DNA of 64,000 bases from Litoditis marina (lineage: Eukaryota; Nematoda; Chromadorea; Rhabditida; Rhabditidae). The stretch covers positions 10,062,904-10,126,903 of the forward strand of contig OZ038439.1 of the NCBI GenBank assembly GCA_964036275.1, written 5' to 3'. The notes below the pieces were generated by a model. That model did no database searches, was not told the origin of the DNA, and was given only the letters and a program-made list of their open reading frames with translations. This document shows positions 24,025 through 37,383 of this stretch, piece after piece. Made by a program: the position numbers and the translations under genes. Position 1 is the stretch's first letter; every line of letters begins with the position of its first letter.

Positions 24025-24914
24025 CTGTAGACATTATAAATCATCAAACACGCAAAAATTAGTGACCACATATGATTTTGACTTACAACTAAGAATAAAA
24101 CGAACAAAATATATTCATTACCAGTAAAACAATGTGAAAAGTAAAACAATTAAAACAATGTGAAGTCGATTTGCCAGCATTGCTAGTGAAACGCTGCCGT
24201 TTGCGCACTGGTATGTAACGGCCTGGTTTTACGCGAAGTTTGCTGTCGGCTCACTGTTATGTGACCGGGGCTTAGCTAGCCGCGAAATTCATATTTTCCA
24301 AGGAATAATTGACTCACAAAATTTCGGAATTTCTCGTTTTTTTCACATATTGAAATTTTTCTGACATAAGCTTTGAAAAATTAATGATTTAAACTATCAG
24401 AGAAGCTTGTTTGCCCAGTTATAAGGGTACCGTGCCTTTAATTAGGATTGAGGTTGTGTGTATTAAAACCGAATTCACCATTTGACAAAACGTTTTGCGA
24501 TACAGTAATTCATCTCAAATCAGTGTAAATAACTTTGTTCATTTCTCCAAAAATTATACACATTGCACACTGTAGAGGTACGGTCTAACAAGCTCAACGG
24601 ATTTTATTGTAGGACTTTCTACTACACCAAACACAACTCAGTGTTCAAGGTTGACAGATGCTCACAACCAGGCCTCCAACTGCACGGCAAACGTTCGTGT
24701 ATTTCAGTAAGTATACTATACGGGCCAAAAAAATTGTTTCAACAAAATATTTCATATATTCAAGACTGGATCAGATTCATTTCATTCGATTCTAACTTGG
24801 GGTTCTCAGATCTCATATCTTGAAACATTGCAAAACCACCAATATAGAAACAGATTCTCACAAATACAAGGACTACAGGAACTGTGAGCCGTCTATGATC
24901 AAAATTGATTTGTA
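24025..24914. other. no further gene recognised
   Basis: Upstream of the unrecognised gene and downstream of receptor fragment D. Short tandem AAAACAATGTGAA-type repeats occur near 24120-24160. No exon was placed. Confidence 0.4.
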
Positions 24915-25570
24915 TCAAAAAAGGGTTTTCAGTACAGCCGATCGAATCCGTTCAGAGAAGAGGAGATACACCAGTCCTTTCATGTTTTTCAAGAAGGGAT
25001 TTACACCCATCACAATCAAGCACATTCCGGAATCCGCACTGAAAACATTTCGATTGTCAAGCTCATTTTTGGAATTGTGCAATAAATACAAAAAAAAGAG
25101 GTTGAAAAATGATAGAAAGTTGAGTACATACAGGGGCTTAAACAGTTTCACGTTCGCTCAGTAGTTCGAAACATTTGAAAAAATGCTAGTATTCGTATTT
25201 GGTCATTGAATATGCTTTTCTGAAGATTGCAAAAAGATTTGGAAATGGATCCCCACTAATCACTTGGCGGATAAAATTTTGAACTTCAACTTAAGGCAAA
25301 ACCAAAAGCAGTAGTCACTAATATATGAACGTTATTGAGGTGTGAACGTAATCAAAATCCATCTGCATATATGTTTGTACTCGTTCAGCTTACCCATTTT
25401 GTTTAGTTTTAGCGTAACGCAACTCACTGTGTACAAAACCAGTACTCTACGAATGACCATGTGATTATTACAGCCATGAAGCTAAAAATGCAAGCGAATT
25501 GAATCTCCACTTTCGTATCCGGCGTCAGAGCATCATCCGATCTCACCACAACGTTGTACATTTTGAGAAA
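24915..25570 (-). pseudogene. 7TM chemoreceptor copy D, last two exons only
   Basis: Exon 25570-25428 (FLKMYNVVVRSDDALTPD ... FMAVIITWSF, 143 nt, TM6) and exon 25038-24915 (TM7, GVNPFLKNMKGLVYLLFSERIR, 124 nt, stop TGA) have the same lengths and phases as in copies B and C. Both splice sites look intact. No TM1-TM5 exon lies in the 1.4 kb between 25571 and the next gene, so the 5' two-thirds of the receptor is missing. It is most simply a truncated duplicate. Confidence 0.8.
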
Positions 25571-26953
25571 CTGAAGCAAAAATAATTCGGGTTCATAGGT
25601 TTTTTGAGAAATCCATATAGTTATCTACAGAGGTTTATCTAATCATAAAGTGTAACAGGTCTTATCACTTACTGATTAAATTTTAACCGTGCGTGAATTT
25701 CATGTTTATCGAATGAAAAGCGAGTTTATTGTTATAGGAACCCCCCTTGCGCAGGTCACTTATCGGTCATTCTTGAAAGTAGTGTCGGTTCTTCCTAGCA
25801 ACCTCGTGTAAAATCAAACGCACGGTGATGCACGATAGTAATAATACGAGATGAAAACACGTTTATCCAGTTTTTTCTGAAACTGATAGATGTATTTTTC
25901 AGTTTCCCCGATGAGGATGAGGACGCTGCGAAAGAGAACCAGTACCCGACCTAAGCAAGAACGAGCGCCTTCACTCGATATTCCAAGATCTCTTCTCACG
26001 ATTCGATTCAAACCCATGATTCTATTCAAATTGTTATTGTTATACACTGTTTTGTTGAATTAGAAACGTGCACTGACAAACTTAGAATGCTAACTTCACA
26101 TGCCTATCACTTTACTTCTAGTATACTAGCTATAGGAATCAGAGTACTTCGTCGTTATGATACAAATCCGAAATTGAAAATTGCGACTGTGAAACAGACG
26201 CTCGTGACACGTTTTTTTACTATAGTGTCGTTATCGTGTTAGTCAGAACTCAGAAACGTGCAATGACAAAATGCACGATTCCCCATTAAAATGCTAACTT
26301 TACGTCTACTCAATATACTTCAAGTAGTAAATCTAGCGCTCAGTATGATGATAACATTTGCACGCAAGGGTTAGTGTGAGAAATAACGCTTCGACTGGAC
26401 AATAAAAAGGCCATGCCTTGAATTTGCATACCTGTCTTCCGCATTCTTGCACCCGGCATTCCATAAATTTTAGGGTTCCTTTAAAATTTAAATGATGTTA
26501 AAATGTACAGAAGAAAACTCAAATTTACACTGTAGTAAATTGAAATGTCACTCAAAGTTAGCATTATAACGAAGCATCGTGCACTTTGTCATTGCACGAT
26601 TGTAAGTTCTGCTGTGTTTAACATGTTTCACGTGACAGTACAATTGAATAACTATAGTTGGGCGCGTTTTTCCTTTAAAATATTCTGCTGATTACACATC
26701 AAGCCTGATGGTGATTTATGCTATGCTTCGATAACATTTATCTCAATAATTCGGCCAATTTTTAGCGCTGAACCCAATTTTAGCGCTCAAAAAAGAAGAG
26801 ACACACAGGTGAGAATAGGTGCTCGAAAGGAGTGTCGTAGAAGCCGTTTTTTTACAGTTTTACAGGTTTTTTCTCAGAAACATTCAGAATTTCCAATAAA
26901 CATTTGCTCATTTGAAAGATTCATTGAAAACTGTGACACGTACATCGTATGTT
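25571..26953. other. intergenic with decayed MITE copies
   Basis: Holds three partial copies of the CACGTGA-type MITE family (about 26065-26125, 26219-26325 and 26520-26655), recognised by GTGCAATGACAAA...TGCACGAT and ATGCTAACTTTACG. No gene is seen. Confidence 0.6.
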
Positions 26954-29900
26954 CTAGACATTTCTGTCCTTTACGTGATACAAAAACCCGGTAAATTGAT
27001 CAAGCTCGGCGATTTTCTTCGTGTGAAGATAGACATTTGGATAATAATCGAACAAATGAGGTAAGTGATAGATGATCGGGTTGAACAGACACGCCGCCAT
27101 CAGGTCGCACCACGTCATCTGGAAAGAAAAGAGTATTGATTTATTGATTATTATGAATCACATTGAGCATCATAAACAACAGATTGAGCTTTACAAAGTA
27201 TCTACTCGAAAGCGTATTGACCCTGATTCAGACATTTGAGTCCCAAATCGTTGACTATTGTTTTACAATGAATGCTCTGGACACAACAATTTCTCTTCAA
27301 AAGTAGAGGTCCATTCAACTTCGCAAATAACTATTAACAATGTTGTTGCATCAAATGGTTTCACTATTTCTATTTAACGTAAACATGGCATTCACTTTGT
27401 CTAGGATACCGTTTGAAAAATGTGCCCCACTGCAACATGAAATGAAGAAAATAAAAAAAAAACTCACTTTATAGCCGACGAACCAGGGCGATTTGCTACG
27501 TTGTAGAATATTTTCCAGCATCAAGCACAGAGAGTGCAGGATGTAGGTGGCTGCAGAGGTTTGACAGGAACTCTTAAAACAATCAAGTAGATCCAAGAAA
27601 TATCATTCCAAATCAAAGAAGCACGATTATGTTTTCCAATCGCAACGCTTCAGTCCTTTGAACTACAATGCATTTTTCAATTGCAGTTTAAAGGACCGTT
27701 GACACGAGATTGGTCGTCATGAAATATTCACTCAGGCCACATCTACAGATGTCTATAGAAAACGTATCAGAAAACTGGAACGTGTGAAGATTGTAATCAT
27801 TGTTAATGTCACCGATTGTGAAAAATTTCATTGAAGCACATAATCGTCCTTCTTTAAGACACAATTTTGAAAGAGAAACACTCACATCGCACTCGTGATC
27901 TTCCCGGTACTCGATGTGGTCCAACCAGTTCTTCAGTCGTATCCGCACCTAAAAGAAAGAGTCATTAGGAACCAAACTGCGAAGTTTACACAAAGTGGTC
28001 CAAGTTTAAAGTGTCGATTTTCTTCATTCTGTGCAATAAAATGAACAGATAACATGAAGAAAACATTAGACCCGCTCAGAGAAGTAGTGATTTACTGTAC
28101 CTCAAATATTTTTTCAATACCTCAAATATTTTCTCTCCGATCATGTCCACTTCTGAATCTTCGCGAGCAGTTTGTCCGGAAAGTTCTGGAATGTTTCCAT
28201 TGGCTCTCGAATAGTTTAGTACACTACAGCACTAAATATTATAACACCATTGAATAATTGTTTTGGAAAAAAACTTTGTTGTTAGGAGTAGAAAACTCCC
28301 AAAATTGAAGCCGTTTCAGAGAGAAATCAGGCAAATAACACAAACAATAGCCACTTTAAGTGAACGAGATTAGGCGTTTAGTTGTATGAGAAACTGTTTC
28401 CGGACTGTGGTGCTAGAACGAGAAAAAGAATTAGAATAACACGATTCCCTACCGTATCTCCATCCGAGTTGCCTGCATATAGACGGGACGCTGCCCAGTT
28501 TCTTTCCGTCAACTTCCAACATGGGCAGGGAGTAGAAGGGGTAGTCTGGAGAACAATTTACAATATTAATTTCACGTGTGCTATTTGGATTTATTCATAT
28601 TTTCAAGTTCATCGCAGCATTACGTGAGTAGAACGAGAAAAATGTCATTTAATATGCTACACAGTGCATGTTGGGTCGTTCTCATACGTGATACTTTGTA
28701 CAAAGATATATTAATAGAATACCCAAAAACGAGAGAAACATCAAAAACTGTACATTTTCACGTTTTTCATTTTTCTTCACATATCACGTGTTCTTGAGGT
28801 CACAAAAATTATTCTTTTCACGTGAAGTTCACGTTAGGCTGATGAGGACTATACCTTCGAGAATGTAGTCGTCTCTCTGTACTAATTTCTCCTCGAACGG
28901 CATATTGGCGTACGTGAACATCATTCGAATTATTTTCGATTCTTCCGCGTCGGCGAAATCGTGTAGAACAAACTGCGGAATTTGCAGATCCATTTTTTTC
29001 TAAACAAATTTCCGTAAAGATGTTCCCCAAAACATCTTGAATACAAACGTAACCCACTTACAATAAAATGTGCTGAATAAAAAAAGAAGGGATATTTCTT
29101 AGGCGAGAGCTGTATTCATACTTTATTAATCGAAATTTCAACGTATTGCTAATACTATACTCATTTAAGTAGAAAGTTTAGAATGATTCTTGTATCTGTA
29201 TGACAATGAAACTGACTTTTTCCGTTATAGTTTCCAAAAATGCCGAGACGGACACTTGAATTTGTCGAAACGGAGGGGTTTTCTGCAAAAAAAATTAAAA
29301 TTAATAACTGAACCTTATAAAAAACGGAATCCCAACTATAAAAATCATAATAAGTAATGAGTTACTTATTTCACAAGCCCGGCATGACATATGTATTCAC
29401 CTTGAAAATGTCGTCTAATTGTAACTCAAAAATTGAAATAAAATACGCACAAAGGACTTAGAAACAACAAGTTGAGAAATTTCGAATAGAAGTTTACCTT
29501 CGAAATAGCGGACCATCCGGTCATTTTTGAGTGCGAAACATGTGAAATGAAAGGGGAAGGGGATTGTGTAATGTGACAAGGTGTCCCATCTATCAAAAAT
29601 GCAAAAAGACACCGCTTTTAACAGAAAATTGTCTCCTCTCCGAACAATTAAAAAGTGTTTGTCTTGGTTTGTCATAAAACTGACATAATGTTCCAGAAAT
29701 GACTGAATAATCACGAATATATATTCCATTACATACAAAGAACTGTCAACTCTAAATAAAACAGAAAAAAGGCTTTTTTCTCGAATTTACGGGAAATGGT
29801 GAAATGCTGACAACATTTCAACGTATGACATGTTACAATAATGTTTAGATAACGTTTCACAGCCACTAGCAACTTGAAACAATAATGCATTGTGCACAAA

Positions 29901-30962
29901 TATTGAATATCATTAATGCAAATATTACATATTATTAATTATTAAATAGTGCAAATATTGAACATCTCAGTTTAACTGTTATAGTTGACCTTGAAACGTG
30001 CACATTCTTCGAAAGTGAGGGTTGTGTGACGGTTCAACTGCGCGTTTTTCTACGCGTGGTAATCTGATATTCTCGAGCATTTGAACCGGAAACATGAAAA
30101 AACTACAAATAGAGAAATGTTTTATTCCCAATTGATAACGGACAGTACAAGATTCAAGTTTTTTGCGTGATTACAGCGACAAATATTGTTATTTAAACAA
30201 CATAAATAAAACAATTTACGAGTTAATTCGAGAGAAAACTTGCGGGCTTGATTATGGGCAGGTTATTTCAGGTATAGATTTATTTTATTTGAAAGTTGGG
30301 TTGAATTTAAAAGTTTCTAACATAGAAAACGTAGAAAGGACGGCAATTACAGTAAACTGACGTAAAACTTCGAAGAAAAGTACAAAAACCTTAGTTTTAG
30401 CAGAGATAAACGTGTTGATCGTGATCTTATCAATAGTTCCAACTTGTTTTTTTTGCTAGGAACAACGCGGCTTGACAGCAAACTTAAGACGCACTTCGAA
30501 CATATGCAACGCAAACAAGTGAGGCAATTACTGAAAACTGACCCAAAACATGCTTGAAAAGTGGAAAACCCTAACTTTGATCGAGATAAGCCTATCGATC
30601 GTGATCTTATCACAAGTTCCGACTTGTTTTTTTGCTAGGAACAACGCGGGTTTGACAGCAAATCGATGTTCATAATGAGTTTTCGGGCCCGATCCAGGTA
30701 GGCTTTCGACTAACAACAAGACATTTGAACACGAAAACGAGGTAGTTGGGATGAGGAACACTTAAGAGGGATACTTCCCTTTCTCTCTCAATCTCTTTTT
30801 CACTCTTCCTCTCCCTTTCTCATCTCTCTACCTGTCTTATTCTTCCATATAGGTAACTTTCCACAAAAACTTCAAAAAAAGCAGGGTAGATCGAAAAGAT
30901 ATTTCGAAAAACTACGATAAAAAAAACTTCATCTCTATCTCTTTCACTCTATCTTCCTTTCA

Positions 30963-31037
<75 letters not shown>

Positions 31038-33007
31038 ATTCAAATTTCTCTCTCTCAACGTACAAATAAGCGATCGCCCGCCAAGAGATTAGAAAAAGAA
31101 AGTGGCGGGTCGATAATTGCGATAGCACAGGCAACACAACACGTGTGAAACATTAGAGTGAGACTCAAGAAAAACAGAAAAGTGCCGACCGAGAGTGGAT
31201 ATTTGGATAACAAACGACAGTTTGAGTAGTTTCTCACTAAACTTGATGATTATACTACGAGATAGTTAAAAATTGATCAAAATCGGAAACAAATTTTCCG
31301 ATTAAAAACGTTCGACAATGGGAGAAACTTCGCAAAACATTCATGATAGTATTTTTCATGGCTTTCCCATAGGTTTTGTTTGATGAAAAAATAAAAATAA
31401 AACAATATTGTTGTATTTTACAAAGCTGTTTATCATTATGTTTGTGTTACAAAAAAGGAAACTATTAAATAAAATGAAACAGGGACAATTTGGCAGAGAC
31501 GGAAAAACCAAAGCGAAAAGTGGCGAGTAGGACAGGGCAGCCATACATCAGTTTCTACTCAGTTTCTGTTGACATTGATGGATTATGAAGGAATTATACG
31601 TTTCTCGCCGACTTTTCTGTTTGGGAAACGTTCGATGATTTGTAGTTTATGAGGACTGTTTAATTTAGAAACACAAAGTACTTAAAGGCTTAAAAGTACT
31701 AAACAGTACTATATTTTTCCGAAATAGTAATACGGAAACAGATTTCCTCATACATCAAATGTACGAAATATTCATTGGAAGGTTTGTGGCACGGGCAATA
31801 TTATGTGAGATAACTCTGTGACTGACAATATTCTCGCCGTAAAGTAAAGTTATGAGAAAAACAAGTTGTTTTCGAGCATGTTGAGAGGTCGAATCGTATA
31901 ACAACTCTGTTTATTATATACGAGGCTGCAAGAACCCTTTAATATTACATGAATCACAAACGACTGCAAATGAAATTACGTGCAAATCTTATGTTTTGCT
32001 GGAAACTTATCGTCAGGTGAATGTTTCAATTGTTGCGCTGAGCGATTTGAGTGGGTGTCGTTCGGACAAAAACTCAAAGAGAATGGATGTTCTCGACCTT
32101 TTTGTAATCTGTAACCAATTTGTCAAATAAAATAAAAAGATAGACTGCAGTTGTTCAATCACGAACCCTATCAATGAAGGATGAAAAAGATGTAAATTAT
32201 AGAAAATTTCGAAAAATAGTTTGAACGTTTTAGAGTTCAAAAACCAGAGAGACTTTTCAGACTAGGATTGAATATGAATTATTCCACAGCGTTTTCAAAA
32301 CACGCATCATAAAAGAATAAAGGAGGACAGTTTTAACTTTTAAAAATGGCTTCCTCTCAAGTCTCATTGAGAAAAAAATGATGCTGGGAACGTGAAAGAA
32401 GATCTATAATACACTGCATAATAGAACAGTGTCCATCGCGAAATAGTTGAATGAAATAAAAAGTCGTAAACACAATAGTATAGAGACTCCTAAATCATAA
32501 AACTCGTTTTTTTCTGGTCCATCTAATCAAATAAGAATATAGTAACAACACACAAATAACATGTTTCTGGGGGTAAACATAATTTTAAACAAGATGTTTA
32601 ATCATGAGTTGGGGTGAAATAAGTTTTACCTTTTGGAGGAAATAAAACGAAAAAAAAACACTTTCAAAGCAACATAGGAACACAATCGATTTCACACGAA
32701 TTTTAACTAATCCAGTGATTAGTGACTTGTTAAGTTTTTTAGAATTCGATACAATTAACTTTCAAAAAAGTCTAATTAGGTGGATTTGCAGAATCTAGGG
32801 TCCAACGGGCATAGAGTTTAAGTTAAATTCAATATTCGATTTCGTGTCCGATTCTAGGTCATATATTATGATCGTATATGAAACAATAAACATTATTGAA
32901 AAAAGAAAAGGTCAATATTACAAAGTACTCACCGGTGCTACTTCTGATATTGTGGGTAGGGAGACACTGTTGACGATTTTTTTAGACTTTTTCCGGCCAA
33001 AAACCAT
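26954..33007 (-). CDS. glutathione S-transferase-like protein, catalytic Tyr position replaced
   Basis: The core (209 aa) is encoded by exons 28993-28855 (from MDLQIPQF), 28545-28453 (thioredoxin-like domain with LPMLEVDGKKLGSVP), 28185-28121, 27948-27886, 27572-27468 and 27118-26954 (MTWCDLMAA, stop TAG). All phases fit and the length equals that of ordinary cytosolic sigma-type GSTs. The cis-Pro LP-M-LEVDG loop and the TWxDLM helix start are kept. In the first strand, where these enzymes have Y-F-x-x-x-G-R-x-E, this protein has D-F-A-D-A-E-E-S-K, so the usual catalytic Tyr aligns with Asp. Two further in-frame phase-0 exons, 33007-32933 (MVFGRKKSKK...) and 29282-29217 (KTPPFRQIQV...), plus six bases before the internal ATG (AAAAAA from 28999), would add 49 residues (258 aa in all). 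If they are not used, translation starts at 28993. The GST-like fold is fairly sure; activity and substrate are not. Confidence 0.7.
30386..30664. repeat. diverged direct duplication, about 177-bp spacing
   Basis: GATCGTGATCTTATCA..AGTTCC.ACTTG and the following TTGCTAGGAACAACGCGG appear near 30418-30470 and again near 30597-30648. Located in the proposed first intron of the GST-like gene. Confidence 0.75.
30965..31035. repeat. (CT)n microsatellite, about 35 units
   Basis: Uninterrupted CT dinucleotides of about 70 bp, flanked by other pyrimidine-rich stretches (30778-30845). On the minus strand this is (GA)n, inside the proposed first intron of the GST-like gene. Confidence 0.97.
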
Positions 33008-33305
33008 AATTGAACTGGAATGGAAAGTTTTTATTATTAAAAATCTACAAACTACGTGCACTAGAAGCGTTCATAGTGAGAGCTGAAACACGGTGTTTCA
33101 ATTGAATTCGTTACAGACGGTTGAAAAGCTTGAATTACGTTCAAACTGAAGTTTAGCTCATGGATCAACTTTTGAACTAATACTCTTTTTGCGTGGAACG
33201 ATTATGTTAATAGGCGATATTTCAGTGAAGAAAGCACAGATGAAATAGAGAAAATGACCTAAATTCACAACTCGTCAATTTCGACCCGAAAAATACATGA
33301 TAATC

Positions 33306-33481
33306 TGACTACGTATTCTAGAAAATCCCGGCCACTTCATCGCATCCTGCGTCTCCTCAAATATACGCTATTTCTCTGCTCCTACTTCCCGAAGGGATGT
33401 AAGAGACGAGAAATAGTGAGGCGGAGCGAGAGACGCAGGATGGGATGAAGGTACCGGGATCTTCTAGCATACGTACTCTGG
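33306..33481. mobile_element. fold-back element, CTAGAAGATCCCGG family, copy 2
   Basis: Ends ACTACGTATTCTAGAAAATCCCGG and CCGGGATCTTCTAGCATACGT form inverted repeats. The inner stem contains TACTTCCCGAAGGGATGTAAG, as in the copy at 18513. Confidence 0.85.
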
Positions 33482-33648
33482 AAGTTGCTCACATTTTCCC
33501 ATCGAACGCCGGTTGCCTGAGGGCATTTGGTAGTTTTTCAAACATACGCGAAACAATGGCTAAGTAGACGTTTGCAACACATGTCTCTGGGTTTCGGTGA
33601 ATAATTAGTTACGCCCGGGGGCTATAAATTGGAAGATCCTCACGAAAA

Positions 33649-34090
33649 TTGGCCGCTTGCACAAACTTTTTGACGAAAGGTGTGAAAGTTTGAGCGATTC
33701 GAGTTTTTTTTATTCGAAACTTGTATTCTGTGTGACAAACTACGTAGAATCCGAAACTGGGGGCTTGCACAAACTTTTCGACGAAAGGTGTGAAAGTTTG
33801 AGCAATTCGTGTTTTTTATTCGAAACTTGTATTATGTGTGACGAACTACGTAGAATCCGAAACTGGGGGCTTGCACAAACTTTTCGATGAAAGGTGTACA
33901 ACTTTGAGAAATTTCCGCGTTTTTTTTTCGGAGCAAACGGAGGTTAAATTTGGCCGCTTGCACAAACTTTTTGACGAAAGGTGTGAAACTTCAGAAACCT
34001 TTGCTTATTTTACTGAATTTGAAAGCTCATAATCCTGAATTGGTGGCGTGCACGAACTGCTTGACGAACGGTGTGAAACTTTGAGAAATT
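33649..34090. repeat. tandem array, about 85-112 bp units, five copies
   Basis: Units share GCTTGCACAAACTTTTTGAC followed by GAAAGGTGTGAAA. Starts lie near 33650, 33762, 33868, 33952 and 34045. The first three also share a CGAAACTTGTATT.TGTGTGAC and ACTACGTAGAATCC segment; the last two have shorter, diverged spacers. In one frame the repeated core reads LHKLFDERCE, but the spacers do not keep the frame, so I do not call a gene. Confidence 0.85.
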
Positions 34091-35890
34091 TGCGGTGTCC
34101 CAAAAAATCTAACTATTTTCTCTTTAAACATACAGAAACAGTGGCAAACATGTAAATGAAACTAGTGAATAAAAATGTTCAATAGAATATTTCAAATATA
34201 GTTTAATTGAACGTTTCCTAATCACTTTGAAAGAAAAAGTTTAGTAAGTCACAGGTTGCTCACTGAAAGGCGTATTCGTCACTACATGTGATAACATCTC
34301 GGTTTTACAAGGTCATTAGAACTCTACGTTTTCAAATTTGATGGTTCAGATATTTGTATAGAGTTAAATTCAAAAAGCACCTATCACAATGTTGAATGAA
34401 AAGAAATGTGCACTTATATCGACTAATCCTTTCACAAAAGTTGACGCTGCTTCAAGCAAACAAAAAATACCGTTGGGAAATTGTTCTGTAGAAACGAGAC
34501 AAAATTTTCAGACGAATCATGAACCAAGGTTATATACCCACAAAGAGGGGATAACATCGTTTTTGCTGCTGTTATTTGTTGATTCAATTGAATGAGAGGC
34601 ATGAATACCACAATCCATCAAAAAATCGATCAAACCAACACGCGTAATTTGAAGGCTACAATGATCGAATGTGGGTAATCCCGGAGAGCGAAAGGCGCTG
34701 TTTTGCGGCGAAATCGGACAACATGTACTATCGGTCAAATGCAACCAAAAACGTGTGAAACGTGGAAAATTTTCTATAGCCAAGATTTCACGCAGCCATC
34801 GGAAAAATATATCCTATTTTGAGTGTATTACTGAAGTCTTCTTCGTAGACTTGGGCGTTTCTCACAATTTCTAATGAGATTTTTCTGAAATATTCAAAGA
34901 ATATGTGTAGCTCATCAGATGTGACTTTTTCGTGAGAAGATCTCATGAGTTTGGATAAGACCATTGTCAACGAAAGAACACAGTTGAATTATTTGTTCTC
35001 ACATTTCATTCCGTAGTTGTCGAAAACTCAAATCGAAACCAGATGAGCACGATGCTATGATGCTATGTAAACCAAAGATTTTCAAAAATACTATTTGTAT
35101 AACACTTGTTCGAAAAAATCTAATCTGTGCGCAGAGCCCCTACAGTATCTTTCATTTTTGTTTATACTCCTACAGTAAGAGTAACAAGATTCCATTAGGT
35201 GTTAATAACGTAAACATTATCAGTAAGGTTCAGGACATTTGGTTACGATTACCTATTTAGTGTTTAAAATTGTTTATGACCAAGTTGAAGTTTGCGTTAC
35301 AGTTTGCACTCACAAAATGCCAAAATTTACTGTAAGAATCACTGTAGGTATGTTGCCGACTACAACAGTTACGTACTTCAAAACAGAAAGTGATGACACT
35401 TGCAAACGAATGAAACAATGAGGTACAGTCGGTTGAGTAGGCGCCTGCATGCTGTTTACAGAGGGACGAATCTCCTCTTAGTAGGTGTATCAAGTGATAA
35501 GTCAACACGATCTGACAAACAGAAGAAAAGAAGGGAAATCGAACAGATTTGTCATTTTCATGATTGAAAATGTGGATTTTCAAGAAGAGATATACTTCCT
35601 TCCATTCCCACTAAAAATTTGGCAGCGTACCAATGAAAACTTGAACATGGCGTTTTTGAAAAGTCTCGCTGTTCACACTTTGTTACAAAGGTGATCAATC
35701 GGTTACACAACTTTCAAACTTTTGCAAAAAAAATTGTTTTGCTCAAAAAGATCGTCGAAATGTATCGGAAAGCTGCCGAAATTTTAGTGGGAATGGTGAG
35801 AACTATAGTTATTATGGAAAAAGAGTAGTTTCAAATCATTAGGTTCAGTCATTACAACATTTAGTCGGTGTGAATAAGTACCTTGAATAC

Positions 35891-36012
35891 TACACTGTTA
35901 GTCAATTGGACAGTGTTAATCATAGCAGAACTCAAAATGAGCAGTGAAAAAGTGCACGATGCCTCATAAGACTCTAAATTTATATGAATATTCAATTTAC
36001 CTCTAGTATATA
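35891..36012. mobile_element. CACGTGA MITE family copy
   Basis: TACACTGTTAGTCAATTG at the left and AATTTACCTCTAGTATA at the right are the diverged inverted ends. The interior has GTGCACGATGCCTCAT. Confidence 0.7.
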
Positions 36013-36825
36013 CAATGTAACTGTCTTCTACTCACTTTTCACATTTCACGTTTTTGTTTCAGTTTTCGCACTAATTTCATGTTTTTCCATTGGGTTCGAA
36101 CGCTTTTTTAGCTAGACACCAACTGAAAGGGGTGCTTATAGAGAGTACAACGAACATCTTCCTAATTGCCACCCGCAACTAAGTAATTGCAATTGCTCGC
36201 TACAAATTGCTGATACGTAGTATGGTATTGGATCGAAAACCATGTTTGCTCAATGTTGCTTTTTATTCAATGAACACTTACATATATTTACATATTTACA
36301 TATTCATTCATTCATTCATTCATTCACATAGACACAAACGGTGAATACCACCATTTAGGTCAGATGGTAAATGAACGGCGAACGACTCTCCAGCAGATGA
36401 GACAGTGTGTAAAACAAAGACACGCAGATCAGCTGGCGTTTCGCCAAACCATTCACCCTAAAAAATCGACCGTACGCTGTTCACAACGGTTCAATTTATC
36501 AAGTGGGTGACCAGCAACCACCAAATAGGAGTTGTTGTTTGATCTACAAATACATAATAACTATTGAGTTTCATTAGTTCAATAGAATTACGTTTAAATA
36601 AAAACAAATAATGTCAAGTTTTGTAATCTAAAACTTTACGGGATTCAAACCTATTGTATTTATCGGCTACAGAGTCCATGATGCAACTAGATATGACTGA
36701 AACGCGCCGTTACCGAACTTCATATACAGTTGAACAAGGACAATTACTGTTTTCATCTGCCTTTGATTTAACAAGCAACTTAGTCCAACCTCGACTAGCA
36801 CCATCGAAAACTTAGCACGATTTGC

Positions 36826-36962
36826 ATATATACAGTTAGTCAATTGCACAGTCACGTGAAACATGCACGCAGCAAAACTGAGAAACGTGCAATTGCAATA
36901 ACACACGATGCCTCATTAGAATGCTAACTTTACGTGACTATTCAATCGACTTCTAGTATATG
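36826..36962. mobile_element. CACGTGA MITE family copy
   Basis: Left end TATACAGTTAGTCAATTGCA with CAGTCACGTGAAACATG; right end TTTACGTGACTATTCAATCG with ACTTCTAGTATA. Ends pair as imperfect inverted repeats of about 30 bp. Length about 135 bp. Confidence 0.8.
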
Positions 36963-37383
36963 TCGTTTTTTATTTGCAGTCTCATGAAAACACAAGAACC
37001 CAGTTTGTTTGCAATTTGCCCATTGTGTTTTCTAGCAATTGGTCCCCCTTGGGTTCCACCTTCGTATTTTTAGTAAAGAAATATTTTAATTCATCGGTTC
37101 AATGAAAGTAATTTTTCCAGAAATTAAAAAAACAGTTGGAAGATTGGATGAAACTACTCCCAGCGGCCTGTATCGCCAATGTTGCAAGTTCTGACGAAAA
37201 AAAAACAACTATAATTACAAGTCTTCTAATAGGTAGATAATTGAACGTTAGCAAATGTATCATTTATATGTCTGAGGTCAGCGACCAAATATGGGTAAAG
37301 CCAAAATGTACGTCACGAAAGTTACGCCCTTAAAAATGGTATGAAAGAAAAGTCAGTATTAAAGATCTGCCTGTTACAAACTG

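Noticed and set aside
24820..25164. 114-codon plus-strand ORF
   Set aside because: Antisense of the last exon of receptor fragment D; the minus strand matches the TM7 exons of copies B and C.
33649..34090. CRISPR-like direct repeats
   Set aside because: Units and spacers are related to one another and vary in length; this is a eukaryotic tandem array. No CRISPR array is present in the window.
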